Positions 19,102-28,792 of a stretch of 64,000 bases of DNA are shown one piece after another. Source of the stretch: Paenarthrobacter nitroguajacolicus (lineage in GTDB: Bacteria > Actinomycetota > Actinomycetes > Actinomycetales > Micrococcaceae); the NCBI RefSeq assembly GCF_007786235.1, contig NZ_VNFK01000012.1:1-64000 (forward strand), in the 5' to 3' direction. Below the pieces are notes generated by a model, which saw nothing but the letters and a program-made list of their open reading frames with translations, was not told the DNA's origin and searched no databases. The position numbers and the translations under genes are program-made. Positions within the stretch are counted from its first letter, which is position 1; each line of letters starts with the position of its first letter.

Positions 19102-20355
19102 ATGATCACAACACGACTCCGGCGATGGTGGCGCGCCCTTGCGTATCTGGCCCTTGAACTGCTGGCCAGCATCATCTCCATGGGCCTGTTCATGGTGGGT
19201 GCAGTGCTTACCCCGCTCCTTCTGTTCAGCGGGGGGTGGCTCATTGCGCCACGGGCCGTGGCCGTCCTGCGGTGGTGGACAACCAAGGCACGCCTACGGG
19301 TCGCCCGCTACTCGGGAGTTCCGTTGGCTGCCGAGTACATCCCAATCCCCAAGAACCCCTCCTTCGAAGAGCGGCTCCGATTGGTCTTTTCCCGCACCAC
19401 CGGCCGCGATTCCCTCTGGTTGGTGGCCCATGGACTCCTGGTTCCGATCATTACCCTGCTGTGCATCGGGCTGCCCCTCTCGGCCCTGAACTCGCTTCTC
19501 ATCCCCAGCTACTGGTACCTCCTGCCCCCGGATCAGCCTGTCTCCAGCCTCTACCCGGTGACGTCCTGGGACGGCGCGGCCTGGATGGTGTTGGTGGGCG
19601 TGGGGTATGCCGCCGTCTCCTGGTGGCTGATCCCGGCGGCGGCCATGGGTCTCACCTGGATTCAGGCGCGCATCCTGGCCCTCCCTTCCAAGTCGTCACT
19701 GGTGGAAAGGGTCACCGCGCTGACCGCCAGCCGCGCCGCTGCCCTGGACGCTCATGCGGCGGAACTCAGGAGAATCGAACGCGATCTTCACGACGGCGCA
19801 CAGAACCGCCTGGTGGGCGTGGTCATGATGCTGGGGTTGGCCGAGCGGACCCTCGAAAAGAACCCCGAAGATGCGCTGCCCCACGTGCGCAGGGCGCAGC
19901 AGGCAGCCACTGAAGCACTGGCCGGACTCCGAACGGCCGTCCACGACATCCACCCCCCGATCCTGGACGAGCTCGGGCTTGAGGGAGCGCTCTCCGCCCT
20001 CACGGGAAGGTCGGCCATCCCTTGCCTGCTGACGCTTACCGAACTGCACCGGGTACCCGCAGCACTGGAATCGGCCAGCTACTTCATCATTGCCGAGGCT
20101 TTGACGAACGCCAACAAGTACAGCGCTGCCACTGAGGTGACCGTCGCGGTGAGCCGCGGGCAAGGTTCCTCCGGCTCCACCGATAAACTGCTCATCTCAG
20201 TCGAGGACAACGGTCGCGGCGGAGCATTTGAACGGCCCGGCGGCGGCCTTGCCGGGATTCGCCGCAGGACGGCGGCTTTCGAAGGGGTCGTGGAGTTCGA
20301 TAGCCCGGCCGGTGGACCTACAACTGTCAGAGTGGAGCTGCCATGCGGGTGGTAA
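19102..20355 (+). CDS. Sensor histidine kinase (HisKA_3, NarL-type partner)
   Basis: A 417-residue membrane kinase. The N-terminal half is a four-helix putative sensor domain with two hydrophobic hairpins (about 15-60 and 110-180). The dimerisation box RIERDLHDGAQNRLVGVVMM places the phosphorylated His at residue 230, and the HATPase domain contains EALTNANKYS and GGGLAGIRRR. The start at ATG 19102 has no clear ribosome site; the frame is open upstream but without support. It overlaps the response-regulator gene by 13 bases. Input signal unknown; divergent from the acyltransferase, which could be a target. Confidence 0.9.
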   Translation: MITTRLRRWWRALAYLALELLASIISMGLFMVGAVLTPLLLFSGGWLIAPRAVAVLRWWTTKARLRVARYSGVPLAAEYIPIPKNPSFEERLRLVFSRTTGRDSLWLVAHGLLVPIITLLCIGLPLSALNSLLIPSYWYLLPPDQPVSSLYPVTSWDGAAWMVLVGVGYAAVSWWLIPAAAMGLTWIQARILALPSKSSLVERVTALTASRAAALDAHAAELRRIERDLHDGAQNRLVGVVMMLGLAERTLEKNPEDALPHVRRAQQAATEALAGLRTAVHDIHPPILDELGLEGALSALTGRSAIPCLLTLTELHRVPAALESASYFIIAEALTNANKYSAATEVTVAVSRGQGSSGSTDKLLISVEDNGRGGAFERPGGGLAGIRRRTAAFEGVVEFDSPAGGPTTVRVELPCGW

Positions 20356-20981
20356 TAGCAGAGGATGACGCCCTCCTCCGGGAAGGACTGTCGCTCCTTC
20401 TCAAGAGCGAGGGTTTCGATGTCATCGCGGCGGTCGATAACGCCGATGACTTCCTCGCCGTCCTGGACGACGCCGATGCTGCCGTCCTGGACGTGCGGAT
20501 GCCACCGACCTTCACAAATGAAGGGCTGCAGGCAGCCCGTGAAGCCCGACGGCGGCGGCCCGGGTTCCCGGTTCTGGTCCTCTCCGCTTATGTGGAGGAC
20601 CGCTATGCCGGCGAGCTGCTGTCCGAGGGCGCTGCCGGCCTCGGTTACCTGCTGAAGGAGCGGGTGGGCAAGGTGGCTGAGTTCACGGACACCCTCCGCC
20701 GGGTGGCTGGTGGCGCCACGGTCATGGACCCGGAAGTGATCTCCCAGCTCATGAGCCGTCGCGGAGCCAGTGACCCCATCAGCACCCTCACTCCGCGGGA
20801 ACGCGAAGTCCTTGGCCTGATGGCCGAAGGCCTGGACAACCTCTCAATAGGGGCGCGCCTGGTGGTGACGGAGACCGCGGTCAGCAAGCACATCGGCAAT
20901 ATTTTCCAGAAGCTCCAACTCTCCACCATGGACCGGGGACACCGACGCGTCCTGGCAGTCCTGGCCTACCTCCGGTCGTAG
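20343..20981 (+). CDS. NarL/FixJ family response regulator
   Basis: A 212-residue regulator whose receiver domain has the acidic pocket EDD (7-9), the phospho-acceptor D50 in AVLDVRMP and Lys in GYLLKERVG. The C-terminal LuxR helix-turn-helix reads LTPREREVLGLMAEGLDNLS. It overlaps the kinase gene by 13 bases, so the pair is translationally coupled. The kinase phosphorylates it; targets unknown. Confidence 0.93.
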   Translation: MRVVIAEDDALLREGLSLLLKSEGFDVIAAVDNADDFLAVLDDADAAVLDVRMPPTFTNEGLQAAREARRRRPGFPVLVLSAYVEDRYAGELLSEGAAGLGYLLKERVGKVAEFTDTLRRVAGGATVMDPEVISQLMSRRGASDPISTLTPREREVLGLMAEGLDNLSIGARLVVTETAVSKHIGNIFQKLQLSTMDRGHRRVLAVLAYLRS

Positions 20982-21019
20982 CCCCACAACCCAGCCACCC
21001 GCCGTCGTCCGCTCGATGG

Positions 21020-22132
21020 TTACCGTGAAACCTCACGCTCGCTCACCGTGAGTTCTGCAAGCACGTCAAGGTCCACGTCCACGCCAAGGCCCGGCTTCTC
21101 AGTGATGTGGACATCCGGGATCACGTACTTCAGGTCTCCGGGTTCCTTGGCGAACCTCAACGGTCCCGACAGCTCTGTGGAAACGATGTTGGGATGGCTC
21201 AGCGCCAGATGGAAACCCGCGGAAGAAGCGATGCTGGTCTCCAGCATCGAACCGATCTGAACCTTGAGTCCCCCGAGCTCCGCCTGCGTTGCCAAACGAT
21301 GACACGGCGTGATGCCACCGCTCTTCATGAGCTTGAGATTCACCATGTCCACGGAGCGGTCCCGGACGAAGTGGGCAAGATCCTGGGCATCCACCACGGC
21401 TTCATCAGCCATCAGCCTCATACCGGTGGCCTGGCGCACCAAGCGGAAGCCGTCGATGTCATCGGCCAGGATCGGTTGTTCCACCCAATCGACATCGAAC
21501 GGTTCCAAGGCCCGGATCATGGTGCGTGCCGTGGCCGGGTCCGCCCAGCCTTGGTTGGCGTCGACCCGGATGCCAAGGTCCAGCCCAATGGCTGCCCGGA
21601 CGGCTCGTACACGCTCAATGTCCAGCCCGTCAGCACCACCGAGCTTCATCTTGAGGTGGCGGTAGCCCTCCTTCCTGGCTTGCACCGCCTGCTCCGCGAG
21701 GACTTCCGGGGCCAGGATGCTCATAACCCGTGCGATGGTTGGCTGCTGGGGCCGCCGTCCACCGAGCAAGGCATGGATCGGACGCTCCGCCGCCTTGCCG
21801 GCAAGGTCCCAACAGGCAATGTCCACCGCTGCTTTAGCCGCGCCACAACCCTTGAGGGCCGCATTCAGGCGCTGGTGGATGGCGGTGATATCCCTCGGAT
21901 CCATGCCCATGACAGCGGGCAGAAGTTCCGTTGTGAGGGCTTCGACCACACCGGTCGGCGTCTCGCCGGTGATGTGTCCGTCAGGCACGCTTTCACCGTA
22001 CCCAACCAGGCCGTCGTCGGTCTCCAGGGCAAGGACCACGCTGGGCATCGACGGGTAAGAGGCGTAGGCGACCACGAAGGGTTCCACCAAGGGAAGGTCG
22101 ATCAGGGTAATGGTGGCGCGGGAGATTTTCAT
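21020..22132 (-). CDS. Enolase-superfamily enzyme, MLE subgroup (candidate dipeptide epimerase)
   Basis: A 370-residue TIM-barrel enzyme. The catalytic set of the muconate-lactonising subgroup is complete: KMK in HLKMKLGG (strand 2), Asp in RVDANQGW, Glu in WVEQP, Asp in MADEAV and Lys in NLKLMKSGG. The L-Ala-D/L-Glu epimerases of the ykfB/ycjG type belong here, and the downstream peptide transporters and peptidases favour that role. However, the eighth strand reads STELSGPL where dipeptide epimerases usually have an Asp-x-Asp motif. The substrate could therefore be another dipeptide, an N-acyl amino acid or a betaine. ATG 22132 is preferred over an upstream in-frame ATG at 22201. It is the most downstream gene of the minus-strand peptide operon. 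Confidence 0.8.
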   Translation of the reverse strand: MKISRATITLIDLPLVEPFVVAYASYPSMPSVVLALETDDGLVGYGESVPDGHITGETPTGVVEALTTELLPAVMGMDPRDITAIHQRLNAALKGCGAAKAAVDIACWDLAGKAAERPIHALLGGRRPQQPTIARVMSILAPEVLAEQAVQARKEGYRHLKMKLGGADGLDIERVRAVRAAIGLDLGIRVDANQGWADPATARTMIRALEPFDVDWVEQPILADDIDGFRLVRQATGMRLMADEAVVDAQDLAHFVRDRSVDMVNLKLMKSGGITPCHRLATQAELGGLKVQIGSMLETSIASSAGFHLALSHPNIVSTELSGPLRFAKEPGDLKYVIPDVHITEKPGLGVDVDLDVLAELTVSEREVSR

Positions 22133-22197
22133 GGGTGGCTTCCTATCCACTGGTACTGGGCGGGGTTCAGGGCCAAACACGTTCCGTTTGACAGGGG

Positions 22198-23847
22198 TCA
22201 AGCGGAACGTGAGGCCAGGATGCAGAGTTGCAGCATGGCGGCAAAACGTGTCTTGGGATCGTCAAGGTCAAGCCCGCCCACCAGGGCAAGGCGGCGAAGC
22301 CGGTACCGGAAAGTGTTCGGGTGGATATAGACCGCGGCTGAGGCGGCTGCGACATCCCCGAAAGCATCCAGCCATGCGCGAAGGGTGTCCACCAGGTTGG
22401 CATTGTGTTTCTCGTCGTAAGCGTAAAGACGCGCGATCTGGCCTGTGGGCTGCTCTCCACGTGATGCAGCGAGGTCACAGAGTTCCAGGATCAGTGCTTC
22501 CACATGGACATCGGCCAGCCGGGCGACGCGTTGGCCGTTGGCGTTGCCGCTGCGCAACACCCGCAGGACACGGTCCGCGCTGGAACGGGCAGCAGCCAAT
22601 TCCGCGGCACCATGGGCAACCGGCCCGACGCCGATCACCGCGTTGATGCGGTCACCCAGGCGCCTCAGGAAGTCGGCCCCGACTGCGGCAGCGCGATCCT
22701 CGCCCTGATTGTCTCCTTGCGAAACAGGAAACAGCGCGTAGGCAGTGTCACCCAACAGTGCTACTGCGCACCGTGGCTGAACGGCGCCCAGGTGCATGGC
22801 GAAGCTGTCACTGATTCTCTGCCGCTCCAAGGCAAGGCCTGCGTCACCTTCCCTCGGCGGCACCCGGTCCACTTTCTGCAGCATGGCCAACGCCAGCACA
22901 ACGATCGGCTGGTCTCCCAACCCCAGTCTGTCCAGGGCTTCCGGAGCGCCCCGTCCGCCCGCCAGGGCACTGCTCAGCAGGTCAGCCCGCATCCTCCGCT
23001 CAACATCGGCACCGGCATGAAGCCGCAATAAATGCAGTGCCACCAATTTCGCGGCGTCGCATAATGACTGTTTCCGTTCCTCGTTGAGCGGGCCGCGGAC
23101 GGCTACCCAGATGGAGCCAAGCACTTCATCGCCGGCGCGCACGGCCACAGCCACACGGGGAAGGGACGCCGCATCCAGCGACGTCGGCAAAGAATCGACG
23201 TAGACGGGGTCCGTGGAACGGTACAGCTCGCGGAAGACACCCCGCTCCACGAACACCCGCGAAATGGCTTCCGGAACCTGGCGTCCCAGGATCGTCTCCA
23301 CCCTGGTGGCATCGGCTTCGTCTTGCCGACCGGAGAATGCGAGCACTCGCGAACTGCGGTCCTCAATGGTCACGGGGGCATCAAGCAGTGCTGCCACGGC
23401 GTTCGCTAAAGAGAACAGGTCACCGGAAGGCGGGCCACTGGTTGATTCGGCGCCCAAACCTCCAAGGTCGCCGGCAAGGACCGAACGCAACATCGCCGCA
23501 AGCTGCGCCCAACCAGCGCCCGGAGTCAGGCCCAGCAAGGCAACCCCGGACTCACGCACGGCGGCAGCCACCCGAAGGTCGGCCGCGAAGGGCGCACGGA
23601 CCACCAGCCCCACCGCCCCCTGCCTGCCAAGCCTCAGCAACAACGACGCCACGTAATCCGCGTCCTGAAGACCAATGCCCAGCACCAGTGCATGAGCAGG
23701 CAGAAGCGGCTCATCCATGGGGTCATGGATGGCTATGCCGCCGATTTCCTCAGCCCTGCCAAGGTCTCCCTCCACCAACTCCAGGAGCGTGGCCCCCAAG
23801 TCGTCGAGGACTCGGCCCAAGCTGGCGCGGGGACGGACGTCATTCAT
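22198..23847 (-). CDS. PucR family transcriptional regulator
   Basis: A 549-residue regulator with an N-terminal PucR ligand domain (about 1-130), a GGDEF-like/CdaR middle region, and the C-terminal PucR helix-turn-helix (about 480-545) containing NTFRYRLRRLALVGGL. It overlaps the end of the peptidase gene by eight bases, so it belongs to the transporter operon and probably controls it. PucR proteins often respond to purine or amino-acid catabolites. A second PucR paralogue at 55596 shares the DLFSLAN...IEDxSxRVLA pattern. Ligand unknown. Confidence 0.88.
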   Translation of the reverse strand: MNDVRPRASLGRVLDDLGATLLELVEGDLGRAEEIGGIAIHDPMDEPLLPAHALVLGIGLQDADYVASLLLRLGRQGAVGLVVRAPFAADLRVAAAVRESGVALLGLTPGAGWAQLAAMLRSVLAGDLGGLGAESTSGPPSGDLFSLANAVAALLDAPVTIEDRSSRVLAFSGRQDEADATRVETILGRQVPEAISRVFVERGVFRELYRSTDPVYVDSLPTSLDAASLPRVAVAVRAGDEVLGSIWVAVRGPLNEERKQSLCDAAKLVALHLLRLHAGADVERRMRADLLSSALAGGRGAPEALDRLGLGDQPIVVLALAMLQKVDRVPPREGDAGLALERQRISDSFAMHLGAVQPRCAVALLGDTAYALFPVSQGDNQGEDRAAAVGADFLRRLGDRINAVIGVGPVAHGAAELAAARSSADRVLRVLRSGNANGQRVARLADVHVEALILELCDLAASRGEQPTGQIARLYAYDEKHNANLVDTLRAWLDAFGDVAAASAAVYIHPNTFRYRLRRLALVGGLDLDDPKTRFAAMLQLCILASRSA

Positions 23848-25825
23848 TCAGGTCCACTCCCGCACCGGAACGGGCAGGCATCGGCTCCCGCTCCGAATCC
23901 ACACCGTTGGCGTACTTCTCCACCCACTCCACAATGCGTCGGTTGAAGTCAATACGGTGCGATGGACGGCCAACGTCCGTGAAAAGGTGGGATCCGCCTG
24001 GATAAAGAACCAGACGGCTCACGACGCCCAGCTCGCAAAGGGCCGCATGCCATTGCTCCGCCTGGCCAACGGGACACCGCACATCGTCCGCGCCATGGAA
24101 AATGAGCGTTGGTGTCGTCACACGTTCCACCGCGGAAAGCGGGGACATCGCCTCGTAGCCCGGAGCATCCGTCCACGCCGGCCCGCCAAGCTCGCGGTCG
24201 CTGAGGAACTGCCCGCTGTCCGACGTTCCGGCAAGGCTCCGCAGATCGCTGACAACCCCGCCGGCCACCGCAGCCGCGAATCTCTGGTCGCGGCTGGTCA
24301 AGTAGCAGGTCATGTATCCCCCGTAGCTGTACCCGGTCACGGCCAGACGGTCCGGGTCCGCCACTCCTTCGGCCACCAGCACGTCCAGGGGCTCAAGGAA
24401 ATCCTGTGCGTCCGCAATGCCCCATTTGCCCAGAGCCGCCCTGTAGAAGTCCGCACCATAGCCGTCGCTGCCCCGGACATTGAGCAACAGCACAGTCCAG
24501 CCTCGTGCCACCAGCTCCTGGTGGTAAAGGTTCACGTCGTCGGCAGCGCTGTTCCAAGCGTTGTGGGGGCCACCGTGAATGTCCAGCAGAAGGGGCTGCG
24601 GCCCCTCACTTTCCGGGTCGCGGATGATCCAACCCTGCACCACTGTCCCATCGGAGATGGGAAACCAGCGTTCCAATCGCGGGAAGAATTCCGTCTCCGC
24701 GAAGTTCGATCCGTGACGGGTCCATACCCGGACAGCGCCGTCTGAAAGGTCCACGCTCGCAATTTCGCCAAAGGAGTCAGGTGTCTTCAGGACGGTCACG
24801 ACAGTGTTGCCGGCAACGGACAGCTCCGAGACCACCAGGCCGTCACCCCGCAGCACCGGGCGAGGCTCGCCGCCGTCGACGTCAACCTCGTAAAGGTGCG
24901 TGCACCCAAGGTCCCGGATGCAGAAGAGCACTGACCGGCCGGCATTTATCACTCGGGGCGCTGCCCCGGGATAGGCAGGAGCCCCACCCATCACATTGCG
25001 GTCCAGCGAAGCGGTGAGATTTCCTGCGGGGCTGCCATCCAAGGGAAGCCGGATCACGGCTGCGTGGCCCACCGGTCGGCTAGACACCACAAAAAGGGCG
25101 TCTCCTTCCGCGCTCCATTCGACGCCGCTTACCACGTGGTCGTCCGGGCCCACAAGAACGGGCTGTGCATCCGGAACGTCCACAGCCAGGACGTGCACGG
25201 GGGCAACCAGGCTGGCATCATTGTCGGCCGCGGGGCCGGCAGCAAACGCCACATGGCCCCCGTCCGGCGACCACTCCGGATCGCGGGCGTGCCAGTCGCC
25301 ATGGGTGAGCTGGACGGTTTTCCCGGAGGCCACGTCAAGGACGTGGATCTGGCGCGTCAAGGTTCCCAGCAGGCCCAGTCCGTCGGACTGATAAACCCTG
25401 CCGTCCGCCACAACTGGCGCGTCCGATCCCGTGTTACGACCAGGGACAAAGGCAGCGAAGGCAAGCTTCGTCCCGTCAGGACTCCACGTCGGTTTACCGA
25501 CTCCCAGCGGCAGGCTGCCCAGGCCTCTGAAACGGTGGTCCCCGGGAGTCATGATGTAGAGCTGGACGTGTCCCTCCGACTCCCGCAGAAAGGAAAGCGA
25601 CGCCCCATCGGGCGACCACGCCGGTGCTGTATCGGCGTTCCCGAACGTGAGTTGGCGCGAGGGGTTTCCCGCGGCATCCACCAACCAGATGTTGCGTTGA
25701 GTGCTGTCGGAAACGGCATCGAGGGTCCGCAGTACGTAGGCAACACGCCCACCGTCCGGAGAGAGTGCCGGCTGTTCAGGAACCGCAAGATCCAGCAGAT
25801 CGTCAACGCAAAGCCTCCGGGTCAC
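23840..25825 (-). CDS. S9 family serine peptidase (acylaminoacyl/dipeptidyl aminopeptidase type)
   Basis: A 661-residue peptidase with no signal peptide, so probably cytosolic. The N-terminal 400 residues form a beta-propeller with repeated WSPDG motifs that limits access to short peptides. The C-terminal hydrolase domain has the nucleophile in GYSYGGYMT, the acid in HGADDVRCPV and the His in YPGGSHLF. It overlaps the ABC ATPase gene by four bases and pucR by eight. In this operon it would cleave oligopeptides after import. Preference between acyl-peptide and dipeptide release cannot be read from sequence. Confidence 0.9.
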   Translation of the reverse strand: MTRRLCVDDLLDLAVPEQPALSPDGGRVAYVLRTLDAVSDSTQRNIWLVDAAGNPSRQLTFGNADTAPAWSPDGASLSFLRESEGHVQLYIMTPGDHRFRGLGSLPLGVGKPTWSPDGTKLAFAAFVPGRNTGSDAPVVADGRVYQSDGLGLLGTLTRQIHVLDVASGKTVQLTHGDWHARDPEWSPDGGHVAFAAGPAADNDASLVAPVHVLAVDVPDAQPVLVGPDDHVVSGVEWSAEGDALFVVSSRPVGHAAVIRLPLDGSPAGNLTASLDRNVMGGAPAYPGAAPRVINAGRSVLFCIRDLGCTHLYEVDVDGGEPRPVLRGDGLVVSELSVAGNTVVTVLKTPDSFGEIASVDLSDGAVRVWTRHGSNFAETEFFPRLERWFPISDGTVVQGWIIRDPESEGPQPLLLDIHGGPHNAWNSAADDVNLYHQELVARGWTVLLLNVRGSDGYGADFYRAALGKWGIADAQDFLEPLDVLVAEGVADPDRLAVTGYSYGGYMTCYLTSRDQRFAAAVAGGVVSDLRSLAGTSDSGQFLSDRELGGPAWTDAPGYEAMSPLSAVERVTTPTLIFHGADDVRCPVGQAEQWHAALCELGVVSRLVLYPGGSHLFTDVGRPSHRIDFNRRIVEWVEKYANGVDSEREPMPARSGAGVDLNE

Positions 25826-26811
25826 AGCAGTCCCGCCTTCCCAGCCATCAGCGATCCATCAGCGAAGTGGCATGCAGCTGCGTGGCTGTGGCCCTCCGGC
25901 TCAGGATCGGCTTCCCGGCAGACGTCTCGGCCCGGGAGCACCAGTGGCCCTATGGGGCAGCGCAGATGGTACCGGCATCCGGTGGGTGGATGATGCGGGT
26001 CCGCCGGCTCGGCGTCGCTGACAGCCTGCACCGCCGGGTCGGACATCCCAGGACTCAGGCCGGTGCTGCCGTTTCCGGGCACTGCAGCCAACAAAGCCTT
26101 GGTGTACGGATGCTGGGGATTCGAAAGGATCTGCTCGGCGGGACCTTGTTCGACGATCCTGCCCAGATACATCACAGCGATGGCATCGGCCACGTATCGG
26201 ACCACCGCCAGATTGTGCGAAATAAACAGCATGGACAAGTTCAGTTCCCGTTGCAGGTCCCTCACCAGGTTCAGGACTGTTCCTTGGACAGAAACGTCCA
26301 ACGCAGAGGTGATCTCGTCGGCGATGATGACCTCCGGCTGCCCAGCCAAGGCCCTGGCCAGGGCCACGCGCTGAAGCTGGCCCCCGGACATCTGCCCGGG
26401 GTAGCTGGAGGCACGCTGGGGATCCAGGCCCACCAAACCGAGCAACCGTTCTACCTCTGCGCGTCGGCTTGCGGCGTCTCCCCTGCCGGCGCGTGGGATG
26501 CCTTCCGCTATGGAGTCACCGATGCTCATTCGCGGATTCAGTGACGAGTGCGGGTCTTGGAACACCATCTGCAAAGGTCTGTGCTCGCCCCTTTTGGGCC
26601 GGAGGGGCCGGCCATTGAAAAGTATCTGGCCAGCGGACAAGGGGGTGAGGCTTGCCGCAGCCCTGGCCAGCGTGGACTTGCCGGACCCCGACTCGCCCAC
26701 CAAGCCCACCACTTGTCCCTTGGGCACTGTGAGGTCAACGCCATCCACTGCCGTCATCCCGCGGCGGCCACCGAATCGTACTGATACCTGCTCAAAGCGA
26801 AGTTCGCTCAT
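25822..26811 (-). CDS. Oligopeptide ABC transporter ATP-binding protein (DppF/OppF type), importer 1
   Basis: A 329-residue ATPase. Walker A GLVGESGSGKST, Q-loop MVFQDPHSSLNPRM, signature MSGGQLQRVALARAL and Walker B VIIADEITSALD are all intact. A C-terminal extension with GCRYHLRCP is the Cys-containing oligopeptide-ATPase tail. ATG 26811 follows GGAGAGG; an in-frame extension of 28 codons is rejected. It overlaps both neighbouring genes by four bases (ATGA). It pairs with the ATPase half of the next protein to power uptake. Confidence 0.92.
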   Translation of the reverse strand: MSELRFEQVSVRFGGRRGMTAVDGVDLTVPKGQVVGLVGESGSGKSTLARAAASLTPLSAGQILFNGRPLRPKRGEHRPLQMVFQDPHSSLNPRMSIGDSIAEGIPRAGRGDAASRRAEVERLLGLVGLDPQRASSYPGQMSGGQLQRVALARALAGQPEVIIADEITSALDVSVQGTVLNLVRDLQRELNLSMLFISHNLAVVRYVADAIAVMYLGRIVEQGPAEQILSNPQHPYTKALLAAVPGNGSTGLSPGMSDPAVQAVSDAEPADPHHPPTGCRYHLRCPIGPLVLPGRDVCREADPEPEGHSHAAACHFADGSLMAGKAGLL

Positions 26812-28790
26812 GATGCCTCTCCTTGCAGTGCCGCAGCGGGTAGTTTGAGTTCCACCGAGACGCGCTGGCCCGTCCCACGCGACGGGTGCCAGCACGCCAC
26901 CCGATGCCCGTCCTCCTGCTGGACGAGCTGCGGATCCTCGCGGGTGCAGTGGTCGTCCGCCTTCGGGCAGCGGGACGCGAACGCGCAGCCTGCGGGAACA
27001 TTGGAGGGGTCTGCGGGGCGTCCCGGGACCACCGCCAGGGGCTGGTTGCGATCCGTTTCCATGTCGGGGACGGCGGCCAGGAGGGCCTGAGTGTAGGGGT
27101 GCAGTGACCTTTCAGCCAAATCGGTTGCCGGCAGGTCCTCCACGATCCGCCCGGCGTACATGACCAGGACGCGCTCGCAAACCTGGCCCACCAACGTGAG
27201 GTCATGGCTGATCAGGAGGATCGCCACGTTGTTCTCTTCCTTGATGGTCGACAACAGCCGAAGTACTTGTTGCTGGACTGTCACGTCCAACGCGGTGGTG
27301 GGCTCGTCAGCCACAATCAGTGCCGGGTTTCCCATGATTCCCATTCCGATCATGGCCCTTTGCCGCATGCCGCCGGAGAATTCATGGGGATATTGCCGGA
27401 GGCGCCGTTCCGCGGCAGGGACCCGGACTGCCCGCAACCGGTCAGCTGCGCGGGCGAGTGCTTGCCGACGGTTCATTCCTTGGTGCCGCTGCGCCACTTC
27501 AGCGAGCTGGGTGCCGATCCGCATGGTGGGGTTGAAAGATTTCATGGGGTCCTGGAACACCATTGCGAAGGACGTGCCCAACAGCTGACGCTTGGCCGGC
27601 GAGGGGCTGGACAGTTGGTCCTGGCCGAGGAACTCCAGGCGTGATGCCGTGACGCTTCCCGGGTACTCCACCAGTTGGGCAAGGGCAAGGGCGGTCTGGG
27701 TCTTGCCGGAGCCGGACTCCCCCACCACGCCTACGGCTTCCCCCTGAGCCAGGCTGAAACTGACACCGCGGACGGGAGTGATGGGTCCGGCAGGTCCAGG
27801 GAAGCTCACAAAAAGGTCGCTGACGGTCAGCACGGCGCTGCTTTCGCGGCTGCTGGTGGAAGGTTCGACGTCGGCGGAGGACTCGACGGCGGTTGGCCGC
27901 ACCCGCTGAGGTGCTGCGCCCTTGCCGGCGAAGGGTGTGGGTGCGCCCAAGGTCTTGGCAACGGCTTCACCGAAGAGGTTGAAGGCCAGCCCCGCAATGA
28001 CAACTGCAAGGCCAGGTGCCAGCGCCGCCATGGGGTGAAGGTAAATATCGTTGAGACCCTCGTTCAGGAGCCGACCCCAGTCATACGCAGGTGGTTGGAC
28101 GCCCAGTCCCAGGAAGGACAGTCCGGCGAAGGCCAACAGCGAACTGCCCGCCCCAATCGTGGCGGTAACCACCAACGGTTCGGCGATGTTGGGAAGGATA
28201 TGGCGGATCAATCGCTGCACCCGGCCAACACCGGCCAGTTTCGCCGCGGCGATGAAGTCCCGTTCCGACTGCGTGGCAATCAGGGTCTGGGTCAACCGGG
28301 CAAAGGATGGGGCGGTGGCAAAGCCTATGGCCAGCACAGCGCCGGTCTGGCCGACTCCGAAGATGACCGCGAAGAACATGGCCAGCAGCAGCCCCGGAAA
28401 TGCCACTGCGATATTCACGAAAGCGGTGACCAGCCTGCCAATCCTCCGGCTCAGGAGAGAAGGGACAGCACCAAGCACCAAGCCCACGCAAACACCGATG
28501 CCGGTGGCTGCAAGGGCCAGTTTGACCGAAAGGCCGGTAGCCACCAGCAGCCGGAAGAAGAGGTCGCGTCCCAGGCTGTCTGTACCAACCGGATGTTCGG
28601 GCGAAGGTCCTTGGAGAATGGCGCGTGTGTTGATCTCCTCGGCCTGTCCTGACCACAGGATGGGTGCCAGAACGGCCAAGGTAAGGACTGAAAGGAGCAT
28701 GGCGGCAGACACAGCCCCGACGGGTGTCTTCAGCGCCGCCAGCCATCGTGCCGCCATCCCTGCTGTGGCAGCCGTCTTTGAAGTGCTCAT
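26808..28790 (-). CDS. Fused peptide ABC transporter permease and ATP-binding protein (DppC-DppD fusion), importer 1
   Basis: A single 660-residue chain. Residues 1-290 are a DppC-type permease with GTDSLGRDLFFRLL and the EAA loop near LAGVGRVQRLIRHILPN. A Ser-rich linker (about 300-325) joins it to a full DppD-type ATPase with GVVGESGSGKTQT, MVFQDPMKSFNPTM, FSGGMRQRAMIGMG and LIVADEPTTALD. In most bacteria these are separate genes, but permease-ATPase fusions occur in actinobacteria. No stop or frameshift is seen at the junction. It overlaps the next ATPase gene by ATGA and follows the DppB-like permease by two bases. Confidence 0.92.
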   Translation of the reverse strand: MSTSKTAATAGMAARWLAALKTPVGAVSAAMLLSVLTLAVLAPILWSGQAEEINTRAILQGPSPEHPVGTDSLGRDLFFRLLVATGLSVKLALAATGIGVCVGLVLGAVPSLLSRRIGRLVTAFVNIAVAFPGLLLAMFFAVIFGVGQTGAVLAIGFATAPSFARLTQTLIATQSERDFIAAAKLAGVGRVQRLIRHILPNIAEPLVVTATIGAGSSLLAFAGLSFLGLGVQPPAYDWGRLLNEGLNDIYLHPMAALAPGLAVVIAGLAFNLFGEAVAKTLGAPTPFAGKGAAPQRVRPTAVESSADVEPSTSSRESSAVLTVSDLFVSFPGPAGPITPVRGVSFSLAQGEAVGVVGESGSGKTQTALALAQLVEYPGSVTASRLEFLGQDQLSSPSPAKRQLLGTSFAMVFQDPMKSFNPTMRIGTQLAEVAQRHQGMNRRQALARAADRLRAVRVPAAERRLRQYPHEFSGGMRQRAMIGMGIMGNPALIVADEPTTALDVTVQQQVLRLLSTIKEENNVAILLISHDLTLVGQVCERVLVMYAGRIVEDLPATDLAERSLHPYTQALLAAVPDMETDRNQPLAVVPGRPADPSNVPAGCAFASRCPKADDHCTREDPQLVQQEDGHRVACWHPSRGTGQRVSVELKLPAAALQGEAS

Positions 28791-28792
28791 AT

